A stretch of 64,000 nucleotides of DNA from Bicyclus anynana (lineage: Eukaryota > Arthropoda > Insecta > Lepidoptera > Nymphalidae): assembly GCF_947172395.1 (NCBI RefSeq), contig NC_069097.1:14430142-14494141 (forward strand). Direction: 5' to 3'. The position numbers were made by a program, and so were the translations under genes. This document shows positions 32,196-42,489 of the stretch, one piece after another. Each line of letters opens with the position of its first letter. The first letter of the stretch is position 1. The notes beneath the pieces are model-generated. The model did no database searches. It was not told the origin of the DNA and saw only the letters and a program-made list of their open reading frames with translations.

Positions 32196-32565
32196 CAAAA
32201 CATTATGAGATGACACCTCATCTCTTCCTCGCAGGAAATTAAAAACTGTAAGTATGTATGTCAGGCAATCTGTAGCAAGTAATTAAAGGTGGGTAACGAT
32301 CACATCGCTTAGGTTTAAGCTTTCCAATATACTCTTTCTAGATTAATATGATCGATAAAATGTCCCTCGAGAAACTGTCAGCTCGGCGGTAAGAGCCCGA
32401 TAATCTGGCTCTATGTTATTAGCACTTTAGAGTAATTTGCTACTCTAGCTAGATCAGTTAGTAAAGTACTTAATATTTTCTTAATTGATTGGCTGAAAGA
32501 GCTTTTTTTTACTCTTAGCAAGAAATGTCACAAAGTGCCATAATTTGTACTATTTATTAGTACTA

Positions 32566-32848
32566 GCTGTGATAGCCCAGTGGTATTGACCTCTGCCTCC
32601 GATTCTAGAGGGTACGAATCCGGTCCGGGGCATGCACCTCCAACTTTTCAGTTGTGTGCATTTTAAGAAATTAAATTGTGAGGAAACCTGCATACTAGAG
32701 AATTTTCTTAATTCTCTGCGTGTGTGAAGTCTGCCAATCCGCATTGGGCCAGCGTGGTGAACAAATTGGCCTAACCCCTCTCATTCTGAGAGGAGGCTCG
32801 AGCTCAGCAGTGAGCCGAATATGGGTTGATAAATGAATGAATGAATGA
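32566..32848 (+). mobile_element. SINE A with 10-bp TSD and (ATGA)n tail
   Basis: ATTAGTACTA at 32556-32565 and 32849-32858. The tail is AAATGAATGAATGAATGA instead of GATGAT, and a deletion has removed most of the TGTCTCAAACGG segment. Near-identical TSDs and intact 3' half suggest it is fairly young. Confidence 0.95.
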
Positions 32849-33007
32849 ATTAGTACTAGTACTATTTAGTAGTAGTAGTAGTACTATTTAGTAGTAATAC
32901 TAAATTAGTACTACTATTCAGTAGTTCTAATTACGAGTATAGCTCTTTGTGGCATACTCAAAGTAATTCAAGGCGTACTAAGCGTAAGGCGTTAATACGT
33001 TATTTAA

Positions 33008-33282
33008 TACTAGACGACGCTTTTCGGTTTCACCCGCGTAGTTCCTTAGCGAGAATACGTGGATAAAATATAAGCAATGACGCTCAGAAATAACTAGTAA
33101 AAGTGGTAAAAGAATTGTCAAAATCGGTTCAATAGATCCAGAGAATACCCCCTACAATAGTAGTGGCTATATTTTAATCCCCATATTCTGACATAAACGA
33201 GAACTACACGGGTGAAATCTTCCCCGTATTCTCACATAAACTAGGTACGCGAGTGAAACCGCGGGGCGTCGGCTACTCATAT
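33008..33282. mobile_element. Pair of facing H1-variant fragments
   Basis: 33008-33160 carries a reversed H1-variant 3' end (CTAGACGACGCTTTTCGGTT) through AATGACGCTCAGAAATAAC to ATACCCCCTACAAT. 33165-33282 carries forward 3'-end text twice (ACACGGGTGAAATC and GAGTGAAACCGCGGGGCGTC). The pair is roughly symmetrical. Confidence 0.6.
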
Positions 33283-33291
33283 ATTTAAATA

Positions 33292-33453
33292 CTAGCTGAC
33301 GCCGCGCGGTTTTACCCGCGTGGTACCCGTTCCTGTAGAAATTATGGATATTAGGGACACATCAATATCGTACATATCCGTATACATATGAATTTACTCA
33401 ACAATAATCTGATGAATAGAATGAACTCTTCAGCTTTATAATATTAGTATAGA
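33292..33453 (-). mobile_element. H1 with replaced centre
   Basis: Both termini are intact (CTAGCTGACGCCGCGCGG; GCTTTATAATATTAGTATAGA followed by T), but the middle (GGATATTAGGGACACATC..ATTTACTCAACAATAATC) is unrelated to H1. Confidence 0.7.
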
Positions 33454-33799
33454 TTGAATCGTCTTGTTGGTGTGCTACAAGGTGTTTTATTGTACCTGTT
33501 ATCACTGACAGTCGCTTTTTGTTCGTTTTGATGGCGGCTAATGGAACCGTCTATGCTGAACACCATTTATTTTGCTTTTATTCTCGTTTTATACACGAGC
33601 GTGTTCTCGTCGCCATTATTTTCATCTGTTTGTAAAAATCACATTGTTTTGAGGTACAATGGATTATTGTTAAAGGCCCGTTGTTTTATGTTTCTTTGAC
33701 TTTGATATTTAATATCTAAATCCTCAATGGCTCTATGGTGAACTCGCCGGAATCAAATCGATCTAGATTCTCAGTGTTGTGTTAAACAGTCCTGGTACT

Positions 33800-35140
33800 T
33801 ACTTGGGAACCGCGTCACGTGTCCAGCGATCTGTTCACCGCGACTCAGCTCACAGCTCACGCTCGATTTGACACAATGAGCCAACCAAACACAAACGAAC
33901 CATTTTTGAGCGTTTTCACACAAACCTTTGTAATTATTTGTTATTTTGTTGATTAGACAACGCTAATAATATACGTAATTTACATTTATTATCAAAATTG
34001 ATCTTAAATATTATCTATATTATCAATAGTAAAGCAAATAACATTCAATTATTCACATGAAAATTAATTGTAACTGATCTAATCAATCAATGAAAAAGTG
34101 AATCAATGGACGTGTCGTAAGATCATGGAGTGAATGAAATAAAGCCTATATATTATATAGACTAGCTCGTATTTGGTTCGGTTTTCCATAAAGTTGGAAC
34201 CACGTCACGTGTCCAGCGATCTGTTAACCGCCAGTCAATTCACTGTTCAGGCTCGATTTGACTGATAGTGAGCCAACAAAACAGAAATGAACTACTTTTA
34301 AACGATTTCACAAACCTTCGTAATTATTAGTTAATAATCTTTTATTGATAACAGAATGCTAACAATATACATATATATATATATAATACATAATAATATA
34401 TAATACATTTATCAAAATAACTGTGGTTTCAACACTACTACTCTTATATTATCTACATCAACAATAAGATCAAATTACATTGAATTTTTCACATAAAAAA
34501 ATAATTGATACATCTTCAAGTGACATATCAAATAATGTTAATCTATGGACGTCGTTACATCATGAAGTGAATGAATAGAGCCTAAATATTAAACAAACTT
34601 GCTAGTATTTGTTTCGTTTGATTCTCAAAGTTGGGAATCATGTCACGTAGCCAGGGATCTTTTCACAGTAACTCAGTTCACAGCTCACGCTCAATTTGAT
34701 ACACAGTGAGCCATCCAAACAGAAATGAACCTCTCAAACTCAAGACTAAAACCTTGTAGTAACGATACGTATAAAATTTTACATTTATCGAAACTTCAAC
34801 ACCAATCTGATATATTATTATTATTATGTATATCAACAACAAACACACATGATTTATATGATGTTTCTTTGGCATAGTTAAATACTACGACATATATAAA
34901 GTATTGTCAATCAATGCACGCTCGCGACTGTGTGGAATTCATAAAGTAAAATAAAGCCTGATTCTATAGACCTGCTCGTATTTGGTTCGGTTAATTTTCA
35001 AAGTTGGGAATCGTGTCACGTGTCCAGCGAACTGTTCTCCGCGACTCAGCTCACAGCACACGCTCGATTTGACACACAGTGAGCTAACCAAACAGAAACG
35101 AACCACTTTTGAACGTTTTCCACTAAAACCTTTATATGTC
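33800..35140. repeat. Complex tandem array, four diverged units
   Basis: Units align over their whole length. The landmark CACGTGTCCAGCGATCTGTT (or a close variant) lies at 33816, 34206, 34644 and 35017, so periods are about 390, 438 and 373 bp. Each unit has a conserved block of about 110 bp: AAGTTGGAACC..., CACGTG, GCGACTCAGCTCACAGCTCA, CGCTCGATTTGACACA, GTGAGCCAACCAAACAGAAA. A variable AT-rich block follows, then a tail with GAATGAAATAAAGCCT and TCGTATTTGGTTCGGTT. The fourth unit is cut after the conserved block. Unit 3 has CACGTA in place of CACGTG. I know of no family with this unit. Confidence 0.9.
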
Positions 35141-35270
35141 AGTGTACAACCATAATACGGTTATTTTATGATATTCTAGAAATCATCTAATATAAAAGTG
35201 CATGACCATTCCAATCCATGACTTAATAAATGATGTATAATGTCTGTAACAGATGGCAGTAAAGAAAAAG

Positions 35271-35494
35271 TTTTGGCTGGTGGGAGGCTTCGGCCGTGGC
35301 TAGTTACCACCCTACCGACAAAGACGTACCGCCAAGCGATTTAACGTTCCGGTACGATGTCGTGTAGAAACCGAAAAGGGGTGTGGAATTTTCATCCTCC
35401 TCCTACCAAGTTAGCCCGCTTCCATCTTAAACTGCATCATCACTTACCATCAGGTGAGATTGTAGTAAAGTAAACTTGTAAAGAATAAAAAAAA
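35271..35494 (+). mobile_element. Headless SINE B
   Basis: Starts TTTTGGCTGGTGGGAGGC after the text GTAAAGAAAAAG and ends GTAAACTTGTAAAGAATAAA plus poly-A. GTAAAGAA on each side may be a target duplication blurred by the tail. Confidence 0.85.
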
Positions 35495-35782
35495 GACATT
35501 TTCCTAAATTCCATGTTTGTTGTTGTTTTCAAATTCCAAATGTTTTCTGCTTTCGTTGTTACCCTATCTTATAATAGGTAATTAAACATTTATTTTATCT
35601 AAAACGTGAAAAAAAAATTGCGCTATTTAATTTCTTAAATTTACCTTTAAAATTAACAATGGAAGGAAAATTCCGCCACAATTATTTGACTTTTGCGTAA
35701 CTACGAGTATAACCAATTTATTCAGCGCATTCAGCGGAAACTCTCCAAAGGAATAAATTATCCAATTTTGTGCCTAATTTTT

Positions 35783-35990
35783 AACCGCCTTAAAAAAAGG
35801 GGGAGGTTCTCAATTTGACGCGTATGTTTTTTTTCATGTTTATTACCTCATAACTTTGTTATTTATTAACCAATTTTTAAAATCATGTTTTATTTGAAAA
35901 ATTATACTTTCAGATTGGTCCGATTTAATTTTCACGAAAACCGGTTCAGTAATTCTGTGTTAAAATTAAAATAACTTAAATAAGTGAACG
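35783..35990 (+). repeat. T-related repeat
   Basis: TAACCGCCTTAAAAAAAGGG, GGAGGTTCTCAATTTGACGC, ATTACCTCATAACTTTGTTA and CAGATTGGTCCGATTTAATT. It is the forward view of the repeat at 32010-32195. Confidence 0.65.
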
Positions 35991-36022
35991 AAATTGCCCA
36001 TACTGTGGCGTTTATCTATACT

Positions 36023-36215
36023 TCTTTACTAATATTTAAAGCTTAAGAGTTAGTTTGTTTGATTGAACGCGCTAATCTCAGGAACTACTGGTCCAATTTG
36101 GAAAATTCTTTCAGTGTTAGATATCCCATTTATCGAGGAAGGCTATAGGCTATATATTATCCCCGTATGCCTACGTGACCGGGAACTACGCGTTAAACCG
36201 CGCGGCGTCAGCTAG
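36023..36215 (+). mobile_element. H1 Helitron-like element
   Basis: TCTTTACTAATATTTAAAGC to CGCGCGGCGTCAGCTAG|T. The 3' hairpin half is damaged (TACGCGTTAAACCGCGC), removing the left stem. Confidence 0.75.
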
Positions 36216-36276
36216 TGAAACATTGATACAGTGACACATTAAAAACAGAAAAATAAAATCTTTTTAACAAAAATAT

Positions 36277-36380
36277 TTAACCGACTTCAAAAAAGCATTA
36301 CGTAAACTGATCAATAGAAAGGATATAGGTACGAAGTTATTTTTCGTATTTTACAGTAATGCAACTTTGAAGTCGGTTAA
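36277..36380. mobile_element. T element with TTAA-flanked TIRs
   Basis: TTAACCGACTTCAAA (36277-36291) and its reverse complement TTTGAAGTCGGTTAA (36366-36380) bound a 104-bp unit with no frame. Termini of CCGACTTC..GAAGTCGG flanked by TTAA on both sides would suit a TTAA-target (piggyBac-type) MITE, but the TTAA could equally be part of the repeat. Confidence 0.55.
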
Positions 36381-36544
36381 ATTTTTTTTTTTTAATATTT
36401 TACTGATACTCACTGCTCCTATTGGTCGTAGCGTAAAGTTATAAAGTCCATAGTCTTTCTCGTTATAATTATTATATTTTTTCATATCGAACGAGTACTT
36501 CCTGAAATTATTTCGCTGCTCCACTAATTTTTGTACTTACCTCT

Positions 36545-36615
36545 GGTGCGGTACGAGGTTTATTGACCTCGTACTAGAACTGTATGTGGTGGTACGAGGT
36601 TAATTGACCTCGCAC
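36545..36615. repeat. Two similar hairpins in tandem
   Basis: GTACGAGGTTTATTGACCTC plus GTAC (36551-36574) forms a 9-bp perfect stem; GTACGAGGTTAATTGACCTC plus GCAC (36592-36615) forms the same stem with one mismatch. GGTGCG before the first and CGCACC at the second also pair, so a larger fold is possible. Confidence 0.65.
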
Positions 36616-37031
36616 CGCAGCGAACGTGTTAACCAAAAGAACTTTTTATCTTTTCTTTTTCAGATAAAGATTCTTGTTCCGTTTGTGACCTTGAAAATGT
36701 GATTTATACGGTCACGTCGACGTGATTTCATTATCTTTTTATCATGCATCCCTTTTGGGCTGTAAACGGTGTAGGTACTTGGCGTAATACGAATTTTGCG
36801 TGACGGCAAAGGGTGACTGGCCTTGAGAGGAAATGAAAACTATATTTTGTAATTTAGATTACATTTTTCCCGAGTTTTCCCCTCCGCATTGCCAAAGGAC
36901 GTGGTTTAATATTACATTTTATGGAATATATTTTATACGAAATAGGCTCGTATTTGAAAATTATGGTAATTATTATTATAATTATTATTTTACTACTATA
37001 AATTATTATATTTTTTTTATTTTATTTTTAT

Positions 37032-37125
37032 AAGTTATTCTTTGACTACAATCTCACTTGATGTTAAGTGATGATGCAATCTAAGATGAAAGCGGGCTAA
37101 TATGATAAGAGGATGGAAATTAACC
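37032..37125 (-). mobile_element. SINE B 3' fragment
   Basis: AAGTTATTCTTTGACTACAA, CTCACTTGATGTTAAGTGAT, AAGATGAAAGCGGGCTAA. About 90 bp, then unrelated sequence. Confidence 0.75.
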
Positions 37126-37139
37126 CCTTACCCAAAAAT

Positions 37140-37257
37140 TTTACTGATTGAATTTTTGACATCAGTATCGATCACTAATTACCCCCTGATAGTTATTTTG
37201 GAAATATTTTTAATGTACAGAATTGACCTCTCTACAGATTTATTATAAGTATAGATA
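37140..37257 (-). repeat. Dispersed repeat Z, short copy
   Basis: Reverse complement of the first 120 bp of Z at 47943: TACTTATAATAAATCTGTAG, AGAGGTCAATTCTGTAC, AATAACTATCAGGGGG and AGTGATCGATACTGAT. Confidence 0.75.
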
Positions 37258-38211
37258 TGATTAAATAAATTTAATATTTGTATTATTGTTAGGTTTTCAT
37301 TGTACTGGCACACCATATATGTAACTATAAATTTTACTGATAAGAGAATATTAATAAAATAACGCAGGTCTGGCCACCACAATCCCGCTCTAATTTACAC
37401 GCACGCAAATCGTCCGACATTTGGTTCACATCACACGCGGAGTGTTTTCCAATTTTAAACAAACGGACCCGAACTGGAGAAGTTTCCGCAAATAGCCGGC
37501 GTAACCCGAAAACTGCCGAAAATAAACTAACTCACGCTCGCGCGCCCGACGTAATTCTTGACCCTATTTCAAAAATGTCTTAAGTTCTTTAAATAGAATA
37601 CGGTGACCACCCATATTTAAACTTCGGATAAATAATTATTTATTTATTCGAACTCGATCGAATTTATTTATTAAAAACGACCCGATTAGCACTTTTATTC
37701 CTGTTTGAACAATGAAACACGATACACCTTATGTAAAGGAGATGGTCCATTTCACGTCCACTCTTGTACCCCGTATAATTAAAATTTAAAAAATACAAGG
37801 TTTTATTAAAATCTAAATAAGTGAATAAATCTATTCTAAATAAAAATAAATAAATAAAATTAAAACCCAAGTTTTTGAGTTGTAACAAGTTGGCGCCCTT
37901 ATAGCAACTATGACATGAAAATTGACAGCAAACGTCAAATCGTCTACTGCATTGAAATCGTCATGAATCCACCACATCTTACCCACATTAGTATTGTAAA
38001 TAGTAAGTAGTTATATCGATAATAAAATTAAATTACGATTAAAAACATAATTGAAGTTTTCTTCTATTTAATAACATTTTAGATTAGAATTATATTAAAA
38101 AGACAATATAATATTAGGCATTAAAGGTACGAGCTTATTTTACAGAATCAAAATAATCCATGCCTGGACAAGTCATACAAACAGAAATTTGAATTTTAAA
38201 ATATACCTCTT
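37258..38211. other. No gene; GC-richer patch
   Basis: 37370-37620 has higher GC and few matches elsewhere (CACGCTCGCGCGCCCGACGT), so it may be single-copy. I see no open frame or promoter element to claim a gene; the minus frames at 37179-37382 and 37664-37888 have AT-driven composition. Confidence 0.4.
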
Positions 38212-38420
38212 CATTATCAACTCATACTTGGCTCACTGTTGAGCTCGATTCTCTTCTCAGAATGAGAGGGGTTAGGCCAGTAGTCCACCACGCTGGCCCA
38301 ATGCGGATTGGCAGACTTCACATTTGCAGACAATTAAGAAAATTCTCTGGTATGCAGGTTTCCTCACGATGTTTCCCCTTCACCGTTTGAGACACGTGAT
38401 ATTTAATTTCTTAAAATGTA
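38212..38420 (-). mobile_element. SINE A, 5'-truncated
   Basis: TTCATTATCAACTCATACTT to TTTAATTTCTTAAAATGTAC; the head and the CAACTTTTCAG segment are missing. Confidence 0.85.
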
Positions 38421-38855
38421 CAAAATATACGTCAATATAAAATTAAATTAAAAAAAATAACTTGTACCTATGCATGGTTATGTGCTTACTCTCGTTTATA
38501 TTACAAACTTCTAAACGGCTTTCCAAAAGCTTTTAAAAAGTAGATTATGCTTAGCTCGCAGCAATATATTCCATTAAGATCGGACGCAGGGATTTTTGTC
38601 CCAAAAAAAAAAGAAGTCCTCACGGTTAAATTACACACACACATGCGTATGTTACGTAAAAGCGTATACGTTAAGCGTATACGAGTATGTAATGACGGTA
38701 TTATACCGAAACAGATTTGGATGGGTAATATCGTCAGTTCGATAACCCATAAACCACACGCCTCAACCGCATTACCACGACACATGTAACTAAGTAGGTC
38801 AAAATATACAGAAGTCGAATAGTGTTATACTAATAACTGTGTCATAATGGATTAA
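38421..38855. other. No gene recognised
   Basis: Two overlapping frames on opposite strands (38501-38785, 38547-38789) exclude each other and neither resembles a protein family. Confidence 0.4.
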
Positions 38856-39202
38856 TAATAGGGATGATGACAGTTTTTTAAATTGTATATAAATTAAGAG
38901 TACGCTAATAGTAAATCAATTTTGTAAAAGTAACAGGGTATCTGCGATCATTACTTTCGGAGCTACAGGGATTTAAAGGGTCAGATTTGCGGCGCTGCCG
39001 CGGATCCCTGTAAAACTCCCCATACAAAATGGTACGAACTTATGACGTCGTAGGCAATTAATGATTGTTAGATTTGTATGGGCGTTTAAACAAAATTACT
39101 AATATCTTTTTTATTTCTGCATTTATGTTTACAGTTCATTTATTAAAAAATGTCACATTTAATGTAAGGAAGCTAAAACTGTATGAATTTTCATCTAATT
39201 AC

Positions 39203-39386
39203 CAAACCGTCCAAACGTCACCTTAATGGCTCCACGGAAGATCAGCGCGGTATCCTTACGGACACTGCAATATGCTGAGTGGTGACCCTTTTAGGATCAC
39301 ATCATGCAAGTTGCAATGTATTTTAATTTATTGTTTTTTTTTTCTTCTCTCTTTTCTTTGTATGATGTGTATTCTAAATAAACTTT

Positions 39387-39427
<41 letters not shown>
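39203..39427 (+). mobile_element. LINE 3' fragment with (TTTC)n tail and 8-bp TSD
   Basis: Bounded by CTAATTAC at 39195-39202 and 39428-39435. The body CAAACCGTCCAAACGTCACC..GGCTCCACGGAAGATCAGCG is 3' UTR-like; an AATAAA near 39377 precedes the (TTTC)n tail. About 225 bp, 5'-truncated, clade unknown. Confidence 0.8.

Positions 39428-39428
<1 letters not shown>
39384..39428 (+). repeat. (TTTC)n microsatellite
   Basis: About eleven uninterrupted TTTC units forming the tail of the LINE fragment. Confidence 0.95.
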
Positions 39429-39429
<1 letters not shown>

Positions 39430-39609
39430 AATTACGATAAAATATTTTTAATAGATTTTGAAATTTTATAATCTTATTTATTTTGCAAATATCAAGTCTG
39501 TGTTTTATTTGCTTTTTATGTATAAATTAGTTAACATAGACCTTATTTAACCGAATGTATCATAAAACTCAATAATTCAAACCTAGTCATCATCCCTATT
39601 GTGTCATAA

Positions 39610-39815
39610 TTTATTGATAGCCTCAATAGCTTAATGCTAAGAGCGGTCGGACCGTCACCCTCATCACCGAGGGGTCGTGGTTCGATGTTGGTCCTCCTGA
39701 AGCCTCCCACCAGCCAGATCTGGACCAATTAAGAAAACCTCAATCACCCCAGCCGGGGATTAAACCCAGGACCTCCGTCTTGTAAGTCCACTGCGCATAC
39801 CACTGCGCCACGAAG
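39610..39815. mobile_element. SINE D head joined to reversed SINE B head
   Basis: 39617-39685 carries a tRNA-like head (GCTTAATGCTAAGAGCGGTC, CACCGAGGGGTCGTGGTTCG) as in SINE D at 53383. At 39690 it switches to reversed SINE B (GAAGCCTCCCACCAGCCAGA, GGACCTCCGTCTTGTAAGTC, CACTGCGCCACGAAGCC). The two B boxes face each other. Confidence 0.7.
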
Positions 39816-39819
39816 CCCT

Positions 39820-40179
39820 AAAAATACTCAAATCGGTTTTTGAATTACAGCGAGATTTAAAAGTAATATTTTTTGTTAGAATAAATAATTCGCGTCCAAT
39901 TCGAAACGGATACAAAGAAGACAAAAAGAAATGAACTCACCAACTTATTTGTTTTGAGAGTTTGATTGCTTTTTAATCTCCCAGAGTTAGGTAGACGGTG
40001 GGATGCAAATCCCTAATTGTAAATTTCTCGTCGCATCCTGCCAGTTCGTGACTCGCTCCGCGTAAGCCTCGCTTCGGTGCTAGCTTAAATTCCCTCATCA
40101 ATATTAATGAAATGATTTCGTACACAACTAAAGGCGATACCCAACAAACCTCGACGTACTATGAAGTATAACCGTTGAA
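39820..40179. other. No gene supported
   Basis: 39937-40090 on the minus strand has a moderately GC-rich stretch ending in a GGTGAGT donor-like site, with an open frame of about 39 codons that stops before it. Too little to call an exon. Confidence 0.3.
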
Positions 40180-40444
40180 CCGAGAACTCGTAGAACTAAG
40201 AACTAGAAATAGAAATGAGAACTATTTTAATTGTAAGACTAAAGACTAACCGAACCGTAGGACTAAGAACCCACACGGTGCGGTGGGGGGCCGCGCCGGA
40301 GACGTTTTGCCGCATTGCTGTACTCACACGGTGCGGCATCGTGTGACTTTTCCCTTAGTCCTACGGTTAAGTTAGTCCTTAGTCTTACGATTAAAATTCT
40401 AGTTCTCAGTTCTATTTCTAAGTTTTAGTTCTATGAGTTCTCGG
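40180..40444. mobile_element. 265-bp palindromic element
   Basis: CCGAGAACTC (40180-40189) and GAGTTCTCGG (40435-40444) bound two arms of about 110 bp that pair with small bulges. They pass through AACTAAGAACTAGAAATAGA, TAAGACTAAAGACTAAC and AACCGTAGGACTAAG. The centre is GC-rich and repeats CACACGGTGCGG. No frame and no clear target duplication. Confidence 0.7.
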
Positions 40445-40731
40445 TATATTCTCATTACTTATTGAAAATCCCTCGTATATGCGACATAGCAGTACAATAA
40501 CTAACCTAACGAGCTTTCCCCACCGATCAAATCTGTCCAAAACTAATCTCGGTATCAAAGTAATATATAATAAGAGTTATTTTAGTACACAAAAAACGTT
40601 ATTTCAAAATTCACAAAATCATTGCGACCCTACACTATCGGTAATTTTGTATCGTGCGCGCATTGAAAGCGTACGAAATATTTCGAAGCGGTTTTAATTT
40701 TGTAAACAGATGCCCTCTCCATATAATCTTA

Positions 40732-40898
40732 CTAGCGGACGCCCGCGACTTTAACCTCCCTAATCCGGCCCTATCGCAAAATCCGTTCTTAGCGGACACC
40801 TACTAAGTATAAGCTACCTGCCTGCCAAATTTTATCTTTGTACGTCAATTTCATTCGAGATTTCGTGATGAGTGATCTTTCGCATTAATATATTAAGA
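40732..40898 (-). mobile_element. H4 Helitron-like element
   Basis: On minus: A|TCTTAATATATTAATGCG at the 5' end and GTCGCGGGCGTCCGCTAG|T at the 3' end. The 5' half (ATCACGAAATCTCGAA, AAATTTGGCAGGCAGGTAGC, GCGATAGGGCC) reappears at 61487-61640. Only the right half of the 3' hairpin is kept. 167 bp. Confidence 0.7.
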
Positions 40899-41096
40899 TG
40901 TATCGCTCTATTATCAGAGAGTACATAATCGTACGTAGGCACCAAGCGCACTATACGGCCAGAACCACGACCAGTGGCTGCAACGACTAAGGTTAACTGA
41001 AGAAACCATACTTAATGAATATCGCGTACTTGGCCGCATCGTTCAATAGGCTAGTTGAAACTTTTTTTTTAAATGATCAACAAGTTTAGTTACAAG
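40899..41096. other. No gene recognised
   Basis: Short, AT-rich to neutral; nothing identified. Confidence 0.4.
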
Positions 41097-41440
41097 TGTT
41101 AGGGGCGGCGAGAAAAGAAACTCGAGGTTCACAAACACACCACTTTAATAACACAACTCTTCGAATATAATCACAAAAACTGAATTCGTCTCATCCATGA
41201 GGCCGCGTTTTATACCTTTCCAACGGAACAAACAACAAGAAGAAAATAGTCAAACATCAATCTTTTATCTATACGTATATTGACATAACTTCACTTATGA
41301 ATTAAACTTTTTTAAATCTATTTATTTGTTTTAGTTTAGTTTTAAGAACAAAGAATTACTCGTCATTATACGTCATGGTACATACCTATATTGACAGCAC
41401 TACAGTTATAACAAGGTTGTTTGTAACATCTAATGTTACA
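41097..41440 (-). mobile_element. Possible solo LTR
   Basis: On minus it runs TGTAACATTAGATG...CTAACA. It has a TATAAAA box (plus about 41208-41214) and, about 33 bases on, a TCAGT initiator (plus 41179-41187, AATTCAGT on minus), with an ATTAAA later. That is LTR-like promoter spacing. No target duplication and no second LTR were found, so the ends are estimates. Confidence 0.4.
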
Positions 41441-42209
41441 ATTAAAACACTCACGATAGCTTAAATTCTAAAGTAGCATATCTGTTAATAAAAATGCCTT
41501 CTTAATTAATTTTTTAACACAAGTGAAGCTAATTTATGCGTGTTAAAAACAAGAGTGTCAGGAGTACTGGTTTTTTTAGCATTAAGTAGGTGGTAGGTTT
41601 GGAACCTCCTCTGTATTTCAAAGCCAATACAGTGCAAACTCTACCACTTTTTATAGTACCTGTGGTAGGAATATAGACTGACAAACCATCAACATTTATA
41701 AAATAAGATAAATCTATCTATCTATCTATAGTAGCACTATCGTGGTCCAGATGATAGACGTAGTTATATTATAGAAAATATTTCGTTCAGAAACTAGAAA
41801 TACGTTAGAAACGTACTCCAAATCCGCTTGGTAAGCTACAAAGAAGTAAATTCCGGAATCCGGTAACCATATAACACGCCGTAATCCGGAAAATATTTGA
41901 TGTTTTCGGAACTTCGGACCACGCTATTGAGTGGAGTTTTCTCTGAGCAAACACTTTTATCAAATAAACACGAGAACACGACTTCTACGCTGTCCGAGAG
42001 ATTTACTGTAAAATAGTATTAGAAAAGGCTTTTTACTCTTTCGTTTTTATTGCCTTTTGTTACAATCCTCGATTGCGGATGCTCTTAACATTAATTATTT
42101 ATGTTGTATTGGGCAACTGTAATGTCTTCCCGGGTATTATTTAAATTTAACAAATCAAACTGTAACCAAAATAGGACCCTAGAATGGCAGAGAATGACCT
42201 TGAGTGAAG
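41441..42209. other. No gene recognised
   Basis: AT-rich; a (ATCT)n run at about 41711-41730. No frame of note. Confidence 0.45.
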
Positions 42210-42480
42210 TCACGCACTTGTGAACGATGTGTGTAGGGTTAAAGGTTGGTAAACCTTTGACTGTTAACAAACTCTCCCCTTTTCCACTCAAGTCACTCTC
42301 CCCGCCTATCCCAAGTAACCCATAAAAAATTACACAACAAGAGATTTCGACAGTACGAACGCTACGAAGCTAACTCGAGATCGAGCTACGTCATATCCGT
42401 CTCAGACTACTATTTCCTACACTATTTATTAAAAACATGTAAATTTAAAAGCGGCGGCGTCATTGCAACGCAGCGATAAC
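42210..42480. repeat. Dispersed repeat Y, copy 1
   Basis: GAACGATGTGTGTAGGGTTA, CTTTGACTGTTAACAAAC, CCCCTTTTCCACTCAAGTCA, CCAAGTAACCCATAAAA and ACACAACAAGAGAT are shared with 60870-61062; a poorer copy is at 47211-47300. On the minus strand both good copies read GIGGESDLSGKGE[SC]LLTVKG then FNPTHIVH. Confidence 0.7.
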
Positions 42481-42489
42481 ACTCATTAT

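Larger units (their letters stand above)
38856..39600. mobile_element. TIR element, copy 1, with nested LINE fragment
   Basis: Left end AATAGGGATGATGAC and right end GTCATCATCCCTATT are exact reverse complements. Internal landmarks AGTAACAGGGTATCTG, GAGCTACAGGGATTTAA and GTCAGATTTGCGGCGCTGCC are shared with copy 2 at 45590-46510. Without the nested insertion it is about 520 bp; no transposase frame. TGTGTCATAAT occurs just outside both ends, though not flush on the left, so the target duplication is unresolved. Confidence 0.7.

Noticed and set aside
33800..35140. CRISPR array
   Set aside because: Units are near 400 bp and diverged along their length; no short identical repeats with regular unique spacers anywhere in the window.
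39820..40100. Host exon on minus ending at a GGTGAGT donor
   Set aside because: The only frame stops before the donor and there is no acceptor or homology; a GGTGAGT by chance is likely.
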